Source of the DNA: Bacteroidales bacterium
GTDB lineage: Bacteria; Bacteroidota; Bacteroidia; Bacteroidales; UBA932
Direction: 5' to 3'
Assembly (NCBI GenBank): GCA_024398075.1
Contig: JAKSJM010000013.1
Span: 1 to 53,220, forward strand
DNA length: 53,220 nt
This document shows, piece after piece, positions 45,653 through 53,220 of the stretch. How positions within the stretch are numbered: position 1 is the first letter of the stretch; each line of letters starts with the position of its first letter. A program made the position numbers and the translations under genes. A model generated the notes under the pieces. It was not told the DNA's origin and did no database searches. It saw nothing but the letters and a program-made list of their open reading frames with translations.

Positions 45653-45698
45653 TATTGAATTTCAATCAAATAAGGCTATAACAATTAATAATTTTAGT

Positions 45699-45706
45699 TA
45701 TCTTTG
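45699..45706 (+). promoter_or_regulatory. -7 box of the Lrp-family gene
   Basis: TATCTTTG at 45699-45706, 34 bp before ATG 45741. No clear -33 TTTG. Confidence 0.45.
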
Positions 45707-45740
45707 CAGATATAGTGTACCTTAAAAAAGTTAATAAGCT

Positions 45741-46238
45741 ATGTCTAGCCTTTACCAGATTGACGAAATAGATAGGAAGATTCTTTCCTTCCTCGCAGAG
45801 AACGCTAGAATGCCTTTCCTCGAAATAGCGAGAGAATGTGGCGTGTCCGGCGCAGCTATTCACCAGAGAGTCAAGAAATTGGAAGCAAACGGAGTAATCA
45901 CAGGCTCACGTCTGCTCGTAAAACCACAGACCCTTGGTCTCAATGTTTGTGCTTACATAAGCATCTCTCTTTCTGAGGCAAACAAGTACCCAGAGGTAGT
46001 TGTGGCTCTCAAAAAAATTCCGGAAATCGTTGAGTGTCATTTCGTAACTGGAGCCGCAGCTCTTCTCGTAAAGTGCTACTGCTTCGACAATGACCACCTT
46101 ATGGAAGTTCTCCTGAACACCATTCAGAAGATTCCACACATCCACTCCACCGAGACCATGATCTCACTCGATGAGGCATTTGAGCGTCAGGTCTGGGTAA
46201 AGGACTACAAGAGAAGCAGCTATAGCTTCAGAGGCTAG
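45741..46238 (+). CDS. Lrp/AsnC-family transcriptional regulator
   Basis: A 165-residue regulator. The N-terminal winged HTH is IDRKILSFLAENARMPFLEIA to VSGAAIHQRVKKLEANGVITG (residues about 8-54). The C-terminal RAM/AsnC ligand-binding domain follows (LNVCAYISISL, VECHFVTGAAALLVKCYC, IPHIHSTETMISLDEAFERQV). Family members sense amino acids and bind DNA as oligomers. The effector is unknown. It has its own -7 box and converges with ispD, 2 bp apart. Confidence 0.92.
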   Translation: MSSLYQIDEIDRKILSFLAENARMPFLEIARECGVSGAAIHQRVKKLEANGVITGSRLLVKPQTLGLNVCAYISISLSEANKYPEVVVALKKIPEIVECHFVTGAAALLVKCYCFDNDHLMEVLLNTIQKIPHIHSTETMISLDEAFERQVWVKDYKRSSYSFRG

Positions 46239-46240
46239 TT

Positions 46241-46954
46241 CTATTTTTTTAGCGAAAGAAGAGCACGAGCAAACTCCAGGTCATCCTGGGTCGTGATCTT
46301 GATATTGAGCCTCTCTCCTAGCGTATAGGAGAGGGGTATTTCTTTTCTCTGCGCCACGGAAGCGTCGTCCGTAAAAGAAAGGTCAAAAGCCTGATCGTAC
46401 GCCATCTTAATATCCTCTGACAGAAACATTTGCGGGGTCTGGGCACGGAAGACGGTGGAGCGGTCGATGACCGTGTCCGCTATGGTTTCATAGCGTACCT
46501 CGCCATCCTCCCCCTTCACCTCTCGCACAGCCTTGAGCGTATCCACAGATGGCAGGATCGGGATGAGGGCGCGACAGCCCTTCATCTTCTTGAACATGGA
46601 GCCAATGAGCTCGGACGAAATCATTGGCCTCACGCCATCATGTATCGCCACGATGGCTCCGTCTGGCACCTTCGCAAGCGCATTTTTCACCGAATGGAAA
46701 CGTGTGATGCCACCCTCCACAAGCATCTGGGGAGTGAGGAAGTTGTACTTCGTACAATACTCCTTCCATGTGTCCATGTACTCTTTCGGAAGCACAGTTA
46801 TCACCTTCACGTCGGGATCGGCGTAGATGAATTTCTCAATGGTCCTCTGGAGGATGGGCTTGCCATCCAAATCCATGAATTGCTTGGGGACACTGGCTCC
46901 CATGCGGGTTCCACGGCCCGCCGCCATCACTATCACGTACTTTTTTCTTTCCAT
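46241..46954 (-). CDS. ispD: 2-C-methyl-D-erythritol 4-phosphate cytidylyltransferase
   Basis: A 237-residue enzyme of the MEP isoprenoid pathway that makes CDP-methylerythritol. The nucleotide-binding start is VIVMAAGRGTRMGASVPKQFMDLDGKP. Further family segments are VAIHDGVRPMIS, then DTVIDRSTVFRAQTPQMF and SFTDDASVAQ. Isoprenoid supply feeds undecaprenyl phosphate for the wall genes around it. Minus -7 box TAATTTTG is at 46978-46971. Confidence 0.95.
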   Translation of the reverse strand: MERKKYVIVMAAGRGTRMGASVPKQFMDLDGKPILQRTIEKFIYADPDVKVITVLPKEYMDTWKEYCTKYNFLTPQMLVEGGITRFHSVKNALAKVPDGAIVAIHDGVRPMISSELIGSMFKKMKGCRALIPILPSVDTLKAVREVKGEDGEVRYETIADTVIDRSTVFRAQTPQMFLSEDIKMAYDQAFDLSFTDDASVAQRKEIPLSYTLGERLNIKITTQDDLEFARALLSLKK

Positions 46955-46970
46955 ATCGTAAATTGCTACG

Positions 46971-46978
46971 CAAAATTA
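46971..46978 (-). promoter_or_regulatory. -7 box of ispD
   Basis: TAATTTTG on minus, 17 bp before ATG 46954. No clear -33. The 74-bp gap to mreB also contains a T-run; no convincing mreB promoter was identified. Confidence 0.4.
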
Positions 46979-47028
46979 GTTTTTTTTGCTTATTTTTACA
47001 CACTAATTCGTAAACCGTCAAATAACAT

Positions 47029-48054
47029 ATGGCATTTTCATTCTTGACCCAAGAACTGGCGATGGACCTCGGAACCGCGAACACTATCATCTTCCAGGGT
47101 GATAAGATAGTTCTGGACGAGCCAAGTATCGTCGCCATCGACAATAATACAGGCAAGTGCATAGCCATTGGCCAGAAGGCCAAGCTCATGCACGAGAAGA
47201 CAAACCCTGGCATCAAGACCATCCGTCCTTTGAGAGACGGTGTGATCGCTGACTTCAACGCAGCGGAGATGATGATCCGTGGTTTCATCAAGCAGGTAAA
47301 CAACAAGCATAAGACTCTGTTCAACCCTAACCTCAGAATCGTAGTCGGTATCCCATCAGGTAGTACCGAAGTTGAGATCCGTGCGGTCCGTGACTCCTCA
47401 GAGCACGCTGGAGGTAAGGATGTATACCTCATTTTCGAGCCTATGGCTGCAGCGCTCGGTATCGGTCTCGACGTCGAGGCACCTAGAGGAAACATGGTTG
47501 TCGACATAGGTGGTGGTACCACCGAGATCGCAGTCATCTCACTCGGAGGCCTCGTACAGCAGGACAGTATCCGTACTGCAGGTGATGTCTTCACAAGCGA
47601 CATCCAGTACTATCTCCGCCAGCAGCATAACATCCGCGTCGGTGAGATCACCGCCGAGAAGATCAAGCTCGCTGTAGGAGCCGTGATTCCAGATCTCGAC
47701 GAGGACGAACCAGAGCCATTCATCGTAAGAGGTCCAAACCTCATGACAGCACACCCTGTAGAGGCTACCATCACTTACCAGGAGATTGCACACTGTCTGG
47801 ACAAGTCCATTGCGAAGATCGAGACATCCATCCTTCACGTGCTTGAGCAGACCCCTCCTGAGCTCTACTCCGACATCGTAGAGAATGGTATCTTCCTTTC
47901 AGGTGGTGGCGCACTCCTCAGAGGTCTCGCGAAGAGATTCACCGAGAAGGTGAACATCCCATTCCACGTGGCAGAGGACCCTCTCCACGCAGTGGCACGA
48001 GGCACCTGCATCGCACTCAAGAATACGGAAAACTACCAATTCCTGATGAGATAA
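47029..48054 (+). CDS. mreB: Rod shape-determining protein MreB
   Basis: A 341-residue bacterial actin that forms filaments guiding lateral wall synthesis. Actin-fold motifs: phosphate 1 in MDLGTANTIIFQGD, phosphate 2 in VVDIGGGTTEIAVISLGG, and the adenosine loop in GIFLSGGGALLRGL. First gene of the mreB-mreC-mreD-mrdA-rodA operon, abutting mreC. Confidence 0.97.
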   Translation: MAFSFLTQELAMDLGTANTIIFQGDKIVLDEPSIVAIDNNTGKCIAIGQKAKLMHEKTNPGIKTIRPLRDGVIADFNAAEMMIRGFIKQVNNKHKTLFNPNLRIVVGIPSGSTEVEIRAVRDSSEHAGGKDVYLIFEPMAAALGIGLDVEAPRGNMVVDIGGGTTEIAVISLGGLVQQDSIRTAGDVFTSDIQYYLRQQHNIRVGEITAEKIKLAVGAVIPDLDEDEPEPFIVRGPNLMTAHPVEATITYQEIAHCLDKSIAKIETSILHVLEQTPPELYSDIVENGIFLSGGGALLRGLAKRFTEKVNIPFHVAEDPLHAVARGTCIALKNTENYQFLMR

Positions 48055-48894
48055 ATGCCTAAGGAAAGGAGCACCTCGTCAAAAATCATAAGCATAGTGG
48101 TCTTCATTCTCATGGAGGCCGCTGCTTTCGTTATGCTGAGCAAGGCAGGCTCGCTTCAGGGCCTCTGGCTCGGACGAGCATCGCACTGGACCATGGCGAA
48201 GCTGTGGGGCGGAAGCGAGGAAGTGAGGTACTACTTCTCCCTGAAAAAGCAGAACGAGATCCTGGCAGAGGAGAACGCCAGACTCAGCGAGGAACTGAAG
48301 CTTTACCGCGACGCCCACATCGATTCTCTCGAAAATGCAAGGACTGAGGGCGTCCAGAAGGCATCAGACTACACCTACATCCCTGCATCCATCATCAAGG
48401 CAAGCAGGAACAAGCAGCACAACTACATCATCCTGAACAAGGGTTCGGAGGATGGTGTGCAGCCTCAGTCCGGCATCGTGACGTCAAATGGCATCGTCGG
48501 CATCATTGACGCAGTCGACAAGCACCATTCGTACGGCCTCACATTCATGAACACAAACATCAGCATCAGCGCCCGCCTCGGCGAGGAAGGCGCGGTCGGC
48601 CCACTCGTCTGGGACGGCCACAGCACCGGCCAGGCTGTGCTGAAGGAGATCCCGCTCCAGTACAAGTTTGAGCCAGGCGACACCGTCTGGTCAAGTGGCT
48701 ACTCTTCACTCTTCCCTGCCGACATTCCTCTAGGCGTGACAGGCTCGTCGAAGGTGATCAATGGTGCGGTAAACGAGATACAGGTAACATTGTTCCAGGA
48801 TTTCAAGACGCTTCGCTTCGTCACCATCGTGACAAATGGCGGCAGCGATGAGATCTCTTGGCTGGAGAATTTTGAAGAAGGAGTGAAAGAATGA
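48055..48894 (+). CDS. mreC: Rod shape-determining protein MreC
   Basis: A 279-residue elongasome protein. It has an N-terminal membrane helix (about 12-30), a coiled coil (KQNEILAEENARLSEELKLY) and the periplasmic beta domain with NYIILNKGSEDGVQPQSGIV and GIVGIIDAVDKHHSYGL. It begins immediately after the mreB stop and overlaps mreD by 4 bp (ATGA). Confidence 0.94.
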   Translation: MPKERSTSSKIISIVVFILMEAAAFVMLSKAGSLQGLWLGRASHWTMAKLWGGSEEVRYYFSLKKQNEILAEENARLSEELKLYRDAHIDSLENARTEGVQKASDYTYIPASIIKASRNKQHNYIILNKGSEDGVQPQSGIVTSNGIVGIIDAVDKHHSYGLTFMNTNISISARLGEEGAVGPLVWDGHSTGQAVLKEIPLQYKFEPGDTVWSSGYSSLFPADIPLGVTGSSKVINGAVNEIQVTLFQDFKTLRFVTIVTNGGSDEISWLENFEEGVKE

Positions 48895-49412
48895 GAAAGA
48901 GAGACTTTTTCCTGGCATATGTGCTGCTCGTTGTGCTTCAGATGTTGATTTATAACTATTTCCACATCTCGCATTACCTTCTGCTCACCATACTTCCAGT
49001 GATGGTGCTGCTCATCCCTATCAGGTTCAGCACCCTATCTTCGCTGTTCATCGCATTCGTCACCGGACTCGTCGCTGACGTGTTCTCGGACGGGGTCATT
49101 GGCCTTAACGCAGCCGCTCTCGTGCCTGTCGCGCTCATACGCGAGTGGGTCATCGGCCTCGTGTTCGGCCAGGAGCTCTTCGCGCGCGACGAGGATGCAT
49201 CCATCCTGCGCCAGGGCGTCATGAAGATGACTACCGCGATAGTGATAGTGCAGGCTCTGTTCCTCTTCATCTACATCTGGGCCGACTCAGCAGGCACCAG
49301 GCCGTTCTGGTTCAATGCGACCAGGTTTGGTCTCTCGCTCGTCATCAGTACGGCAGTGTCTCTGCTCGTGGCCGTGATCATGGCACCTAAGAGAGATAGC
49401 AGATGGCATTAG
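48891..49412 (+). CDS. mreD: Rod shape-determining protein MreD
   Basis: A 173-residue inner-membrane protein with about five hydrophobic helices and a short basic C-terminus (APKRDSRWH). The FSTLSSLFIAFVTGLVADVFSDG segment is typical of MreD. Overlaps mreC by 4 bp and mrdA by 10 bp, consistent with translational coupling in the elongasome operon. Confidence 0.9.
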   Translation: MRKRDFFLAYVLLVVLQMLIYNYFHISHYLLLTILPVMVLLIPIRFSTLSSLFIAFVTGLVADVFSDGVIGLNAAALVPVALIREWVIGLVFGQELFARDEDASILRQGVMKMTTAIVIVQALFLFIYIWADSAGTRPFWFNATRFGLSLVISTAVSLLVAVIMAPKRDSRWH

Positions 49413-51250
49413 AAAGGCATCATAAACTACTCATTGGCCTAGGAGTGGCAGCCGCCATTCTCCTGGGCAAACTGTTTGTGATCCAGATACTTGACGACAA
49501 GTATAAGACTGACGCCGCAAATAACTCCATGGTCTATGACGTCATCTACCCTACCCGTGGAATCATATACGACCGAAACGGAGAGATCATAGTCGGAAAC
49601 AAAGTAGCATACGACATCATAGTCAGCCCGAGGGAGGTCAAGCAGTTCGACACGCTTGCACTCGCCAAGGCTCTGAACGTAGACCCTGACATCATCAGGT
49701 CCAAGATGGAGTACTACAGAAAATACCGTAGCCGCATTGGATACCAGGCACAGACCCTTCTCAAGCAGGTATCGCCTGAAGACTACATGAAGTTCGCGGA
49801 GATCCAGTACAAGTTCCCAGGCTTCAAGGGCCAGATGCGTACCATCAGAGACTACCCTATCAACGCGGGAGGAAACCTCCTCGGATACGTATCAGAAGTG
49901 GATCAGGCCTTTCTCAAGAAGCACGAGGGAGAATATCGCTCGGGCGACTACGCCGGCAAGACCGGCATCGAGGCAGCAAGGGAGACGGAACTTCGAGGCG
50001 TCAAGGGCTATCATGTGTACCTCAGGGATTCGCATAACCAGATCCAGACATCCTACAACAATGGTGAACTGGACAAGGAAGCCATCCCAGGAAAGGACAT
50101 TGTCACCACCATCGACGCCCACCTTCAGGAGTACGGACAGCAGCTCATGAAGAACAAGGTGGGTAGCGTCGTGGCTATAGAACCAAGCACAGGAGAGATC
50201 CTGGCGATGGTTTCCAGCCCAGGTATAGACGTGAGCCAGCTCGCCGACATCGGCCAGCACTATGCAGAAATCTTGAAAGACCCATATAAGCCGATGTTCA
50301 ACCGTACGGTTATGGCATCATACCCTCCGGGATCGGTTTTCAAGCTTGTAAACGGCCTCATTGGCTTGCAGGAAGGCGTCCTGTCACCGTCTGACAGATA
50401 TCCTTGCAGCCGAGGTTTCCCTTACGGCAACGGCCACAAGCTGGGATGTCATGGACATGCGTCTCCGCTCGCCCTGCTCGATGCCATCGCCACTTCGTGC
50501 AATGGCTACTTCTGCTACGTGTTCAGAAACATCCTCGAAAACAAGAAATATGGCTCCATCCAGGAGTCGTTTGACAAGTGGAGAGAGTATGTGCTCAGCT
50601 TCGGCTTCGGGCAGAAGCTTGGTAGCGACTTCCCTTCCGAACTGGGAGGAAACATCCCTACCTCAAACTTCTACAACAAGCGTTATGGTCGCAAGGGCTG
50701 GAAATTCCAGACCATCATCTCACTGTCCATCGGCCAGGGAGAGATCGGAGTAACCCCGCTCCAGATCGCGAACATGTGCGCGACAGTGGCGAACAGAGGT
50801 TACTACATCGTACCTCACATCATCAAGGACTCCGAAGGGGTGAAAATTGACGACATCTACCACCAGAAGCACTACACCATGGTGGATACCATCCATTTCC
50901 ATAAGGCCGTACAGGGCATGTATATGGCGGTCAATGGTGGAGGCGCAGCGGGTGGAACAGCGTTCTCGGCGAGAGTGGAGGGTCTGGACATCTGTGGAAA
51001 GACTGGAACGGCGCAGAACCCGCGTGGAGCCGATAACTCCGTGTTCATCTGCTTCGCACCGAAGGACAACCCTAAGATCGCGGTGGCGGCATACGTGGAG
51101 AACGCCGGATTCGGCGCGACCTGGGCCAGCCCTATTGCATCATTGATGATAGAGAAATACCTCAAGGGGGAGATTTCATCACCTGCCAGAAAGGACGTGG
51201 AGAAGAGGGTGATGGATGGAAACCTCATGTCAAGAGTTAAGAAAGATTAA
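49403..51250 (+). CDS. mrdA: Penicillin-binding protein 2 (elongation transpeptidase)
   Basis: A 615-residue class B PBP with one N-terminal anchor. The non-penicillin-binding domain includes YPTRGIIYDRNGEIIVGN and NAGGNLLGYVSEV. The transpeptidase has the catalytic Ser near residue 310 in PPGSVFKLVNG (S-x-x-K), SCNGYF (S-x-N) and KTGTAQNPRGADNS. It cross-links lateral wall peptidoglycan with RodA, encoded 2 bp downstream. Overlaps mreD by 10 bp. Confidence 0.95.
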   Translation: MALERHHKLLIGLGVAAAILLGKLFVIQILDDKYKTDAANNSMVYDVIYPTRGIIYDRNGEIIVGNKVAYDIIVSPREVKQFDTLALAKALNVDPDIIRSKMEYYRKYRSRIGYQAQTLLKQVSPEDYMKFAEIQYKFPGFKGQMRTIRDYPINAGGNLLGYVSEVDQAFLKKHEGEYRSGDYAGKTGIEAARETELRGVKGYHVYLRDSHNQIQTSYNNGELDKEAIPGKDIVTTIDAHLQEYGQQLMKNKVGSVVAIEPSTGEILAMVSSPGIDVSQLADIGQHYAEILKDPYKPMFNRTVMASYPPGSVFKLVNGLIGLQEGVLSPSDRYPCSRGFPYGNGHKLGCHGHASPLALLDAIATSCNGYFCYVFRNILENKKYGSIQESFDKWREYVLSFGFGQKLGSDFPSELGGNIPTSNFYNKRYGRKGWKFQTIISLSIGQGEIGVTPLQIANMCATVANRGYYIVPHIIKDSEGVKIDDIYHQKHYTMVDTIHFHKAVQGMYMAVNGGGAAGGTAFSARVEGLDICGKTGTAQNPRGADNSVFICFAPKDNPKIAVAAYVENAGFGATWASPIASLMIEKYLKGEISSPARKDVEKRVMDGNLMSRVKKD

Positions 51251-51252
51251 AG

Positions 51253-52785
51253 ATGCTCGATACCGGAAACAAATACAAGAGGAGCCTCAAGCAGTCCATC
51301 GATTGGGTACTGGTAGCCATCTACCTGGTACTCATCGTGCTCGGTATCGTGAACATATATGCCGCCATCCACTCAGCGGATGGCGTATCATTCTTCAGTT
51401 TCGACGGAAGAAGCGGCAAGCAGCTCGTGTGGATGGGCACATCCTTCTTCCTCGCCTTCATGATTCTGTTTGTGATCAGCCCGCGGCTATGGGAGCCGGC
51501 GGCCATACCGATGTACCTGGCTGTACTTGTGCTGCTGGTCGTCGTCATTTTCGTGTCAAAGGATGTCAAGGGTTCACACTCATGGTTTGAGTTTGGACCA
51601 GTCAAATTCCAGCCGGCAGAAATATCGAAGATAACGACGTCCTTGATGCTTGCGATGGTAATGAGCCGTCCAAACTTCAAGCTTACGCGCATCAAGGACT
51701 TCATCACCGTATGCGCAGTCTTGGGAATCCCAATGCTCGCCATTCTCGGAGAGAGCGAGACGGGCTCTGCCCTTGTGTATGTGGGATTTATCTTCGCACT
51801 CTACCGCGAGGGCCTTTCGGGATGGTTCCTCGTAATCATTGGCGTAGCCATTGTCCTACTCATCATGACCTTGACTGCGGGGCCGTACGCGTCCATCCTG
51901 ACGCTGATCACGCTGGTGTCATTTGTCTACTCCCTCGAAAAGAACCGCATCGGCAAGTGGCTCATCAGCGACGCCATCTTCCTCATCTGCATGGCATTCC
52001 TCCCGATGGCATGGAACGCCATTCTGAACACCCTCATCCCTGGTGCATCATTGGCAATGGTCACGGAGGACCCATCGGTGAAGGAAGCCATCCTCTGCAC
52101 CACAAACCTTGATTTCCTGCTTCTGTTCAAGCCTATATACCTTCTGCTCGCCTGCGTAGGCATTGGTTTACCTATCTACGCCGTCAAGGCTTACAGGGAG
52201 GCTCATCCATTCATGTGGTACAGCCTAGCCTGCGTGCTCGCAGGCGTCGTGCTCGTCTTCTCGACCAACATCCTCTTCGAGAAGGTGCTTCAGGATCACC
52301 AGCGTAAGCGCATTGAGGTGCTTCTGGGCCTCAAGGAGGACCCTGCTGGAGTGGGTTACAATGTTAACCAGTCCATGATCGCGATAGGCTCGGGAGGCCT
52401 GTTCGGCAAGGGTTACCTGCAGGGCACACAGACCGCTTACGGCTTCGTGCCCGAGCAGAGCACAGACTTCATCTTCTGCACCGTCGGTGAGGAGTGGGGA
52501 TTTGTCGGATGCCTGGTCATCATCCTGCTTTATGTGGCACTGATATGGCGCATCCTGCATGACGCCGAAGACTGTCGAGAATCATTTACCCGCATATATG
52601 GGTACTGCGTCGCGAGCTGCATCTTTATGCATCTTTTCATAAATGTGGGCATGACCATTGGCCTTATGCCTGTGATAGGAATCCCGCTGCCGCTCCTCTC
52701 ATACGGAGGATCATCGTTGTGGGCATTCACGATTTTGATTTTCATTTTCCTTGCCCTATACCGGCAGGAAAAGAAATATTTCTAA
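51253..52785 (+). CDS. rodA: Rod shape-determining protein RodA (SEDS glycosyltransferase)
   Basis: A 510-residue polytopic SEDS protein that polymerises glycan strands with PBP2. Family segments: SWFEFGPVKFQPAEISKI, ILGESETGSALVYVGFIFALYR, AIGSGGLFGKGYLQGTQT and PEQSTDFIFCTVGEEWGFVG. It ends in GIPLPLLSYGGSS and a last helix. It is longer than the roughly 370 residues of E. coli RodA, owing to extra membrane segments in the middle; a length near this appears common in Bacteroidota, from memory. Confidence 0.95.
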   Translation: MLDTGNKYKRSLKQSIDWVLVAIYLVLIVLGIVNIYAAIHSADGVSFFSFDGRSGKQLVWMGTSFFLAFMILFVISPRLWEPAAIPMYLAVLVLLVVVIFVSKDVKGSHSWFEFGPVKFQPAEISKITTSLMLAMVMSRPNFKLTRIKDFITVCAVLGIPMLAILGESETGSALVYVGFIFALYREGLSGWFLVIIGVAIVLLIMTLTAGPYASILTLITLVSFVYSLEKNRIGKWLISDAIFLICMAFLPMAWNAILNTLIPGASLAMVTEDPSVKEAILCTTNLDFLLLFKPIYLLLACVGIGLPIYAVKAYREAHPFMWYSLACVLAGVVLVFSTNILFEKVLQDHQRKRIEVLLGLKEDPAGVGYNVNQSMIAIGSGGLFGKGYLQGTQTAYGFVPEQSTDFIFCTVGEEWGFVGCLVIILLYVALIWRILHDAEDCRESFTRIYGYCVASCIFMHLFINVGMTIGLMPVIGIPLPLLSYGGSSLWAFTILIFIFLALYRQEKKYF

Positions 52786-52802
52786 GTTTAGGTTTTTCTC
52801 CT

Positions 52803-52810
52803 TAACTTTG
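52803..52810 (+). promoter_or_regulatory. -7 box of tRNA-Leu
   Basis: TAACTTTG 7 bp before the mature tRNA start. The -33 position holds only TTTC (52779-52782), inside the end of rodA, so the leader would be minimal. Confidence 0.5.
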
Positions 52811-52817
52811 CACCGAT

Positions 52818-52901
52818 GCCTTGGTGGTGGAATGGTAGACACGAGGGACTTAAAATCCCTTGGCCCGAAAGGCTGTACGGGTTCGAGTCCCGTCCGAGGC
52901 A
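52818..52901 (+). tRNA. tRNA-Leu (anticodon UAA)
   Basis: An 84-nt type II tRNA. Acceptor GCCTTGG with CCGAGGC (one wobble), discriminator A. Anticodon stem AGGGA/TCCCT with loop CTTAAAA, anticodon TAA. A long variable arm (GGCCCGAAAGGCT) and T-arm ACGGG, TTCGAGT, CCCGT fit leucine. CCA is not encoded. Confidence 0.96.
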
Positions 52902-52907
52902 CGTTTT

Positions 52908-52955
52908 AACGAGCTAACTTGTTGATAATCAATAGTTAGCTCGTTTTGTTTTTCT
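52908..52955 (+). terminator. Terminator of tRNA-Leu
   Basis: AACGAGCTAAC (52908-52918) pairs perfectly with GTTAGCTCGTT (52935-52945), 16-nt loop, followed by TTGTTTTTC. Confidence 0.8.
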
Positions 52956-53220
52956 ATTTTTGGCGATATTTTGGCGACTTACTTGTATTCAATAATAACA
53001 TAGCGTTAATAAATAAAGAAAACCCAAGATATATTATCGGTATAGATACTAATCGAAACCAGCTGTTTTCATCACCGCCATTATTGAGAATAAGGAAAAC
53101 CTCCGCCATGAATCAAATCTCTGAAAAATAGTTTGTTTGGACGCTATTGTTTTTCGTCCGGCTATGTGAATAATGTTGGAAAAACACTAACTTGCAAAAA
53201 ATACATATGAACATATGATG
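52956..53220. other. AT-rich intergenic tail with a TATTTT(T)GGCGA direct repeat
   Basis: No supported gene is present. Just after the tRNA-Leu terminator, TATTTTTGGCGA (52955-52966) is followed directly by TATTTTGGCGA (52967-52977). The remainder is clearly more AT-rich than the rest of the window and has no convincing promoter or coding pattern. A tRNA 3' end followed by such repeats could mark an integration site, but no integrase lies within the window. Confidence 0.4.

Noticed and set aside
45655-45667. ATTGAATTTCAAT as a terminator of topA
   Set aside because: The stem is only 5 bp of A-T-rich sequence with no T-tract.
52946-53131. A 61-codon plus-strand open frame after tRNA-Leu
   Set aside because: It starts in the terminator tail and has no recognisable domain or ribosome-binding context.

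Overview
This window is chromosomal DNA of a member of the Bacteroidota, most likely order Bacteroidales. The signs are a SusC/SusD outer-membrane import pair, many MKK-type lipoproteins with a Cys near residue 16-21, Bacteroidota families such as DUF4302 and a DUF6913-like protein, BspA-like surface proteins, and promoters of the TTTG-N18-21-TAnnTTTG type ahead of many transcription units. Genus cannot be settled from the sequence alone. Coding density is high and most genes are housekeeping.

Layout: 1-6236 holds the 3' end of rpoC, then cysS-xthA, a divergent flippase-like membrane protein, and a sugar/adenosine kinase-DUF6913-popT operon. 6446-14781 is a five-gene nutrient import operon: SusC, SusD, a zinc metallohydrolase lipoprotein, a DUF4302 lipoprotein and a BACON-like lipoprotein. 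A tRNA-Arg(UCU) follows, then three poorly known lipoprotein genes, two of them clear paralogues. 17302-21325 (minus) is an NfeD-like, flotillin, small HTH regulator, TlpA-like thioredoxin and acid phosphatase operon, with a CPA2 antiporter upstream. 23723-29772 (plus) encodes a six-Ig-repeat plus BspA-type surface lipoprotein, a fimbrillin-like lipoprotein, a nitrilase-family amidase and a GHL10 glycosidase-like protein. 29758-32959 (minus) has a DUF3109 protein and an M16-type protein lacking the zinc motif. A TPR protein, a U32 peptidase-family protein and an orphan lipoprotein follow.

35853-52785 is dominated by envelope and replication genes. prmC-ddl-pbp1A form a minus operon, topA and an Lrp-type regulator are on plus, ispD is on minus, and the rod-shape operon mreB-mreC-mreD-mrdA-rodA is complete. 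A tRNA-Leu(UAA) with its terminator and an AT-rich tail close the window.

The most unusual region is 41496-43140. A RAYT-like HUH/Y1 transposase gene is embedded in a strictly periodic 51-bp repeat array, with nine units on its 3' side and three on its 5' side, all in the same orientation. Six of the repeat junctions can fold as a 34-nt imperfect hairpin with a 3-nt bulge, the architecture expected of REP elements. The gene's own stop codon lies inside a repeat arm, and the gene occupies the position where a hairpin would otherwise be. I interpret this as a Bacteroidota REP/RAYT system. It sits between the promoter of a cell-wall operon and topA.
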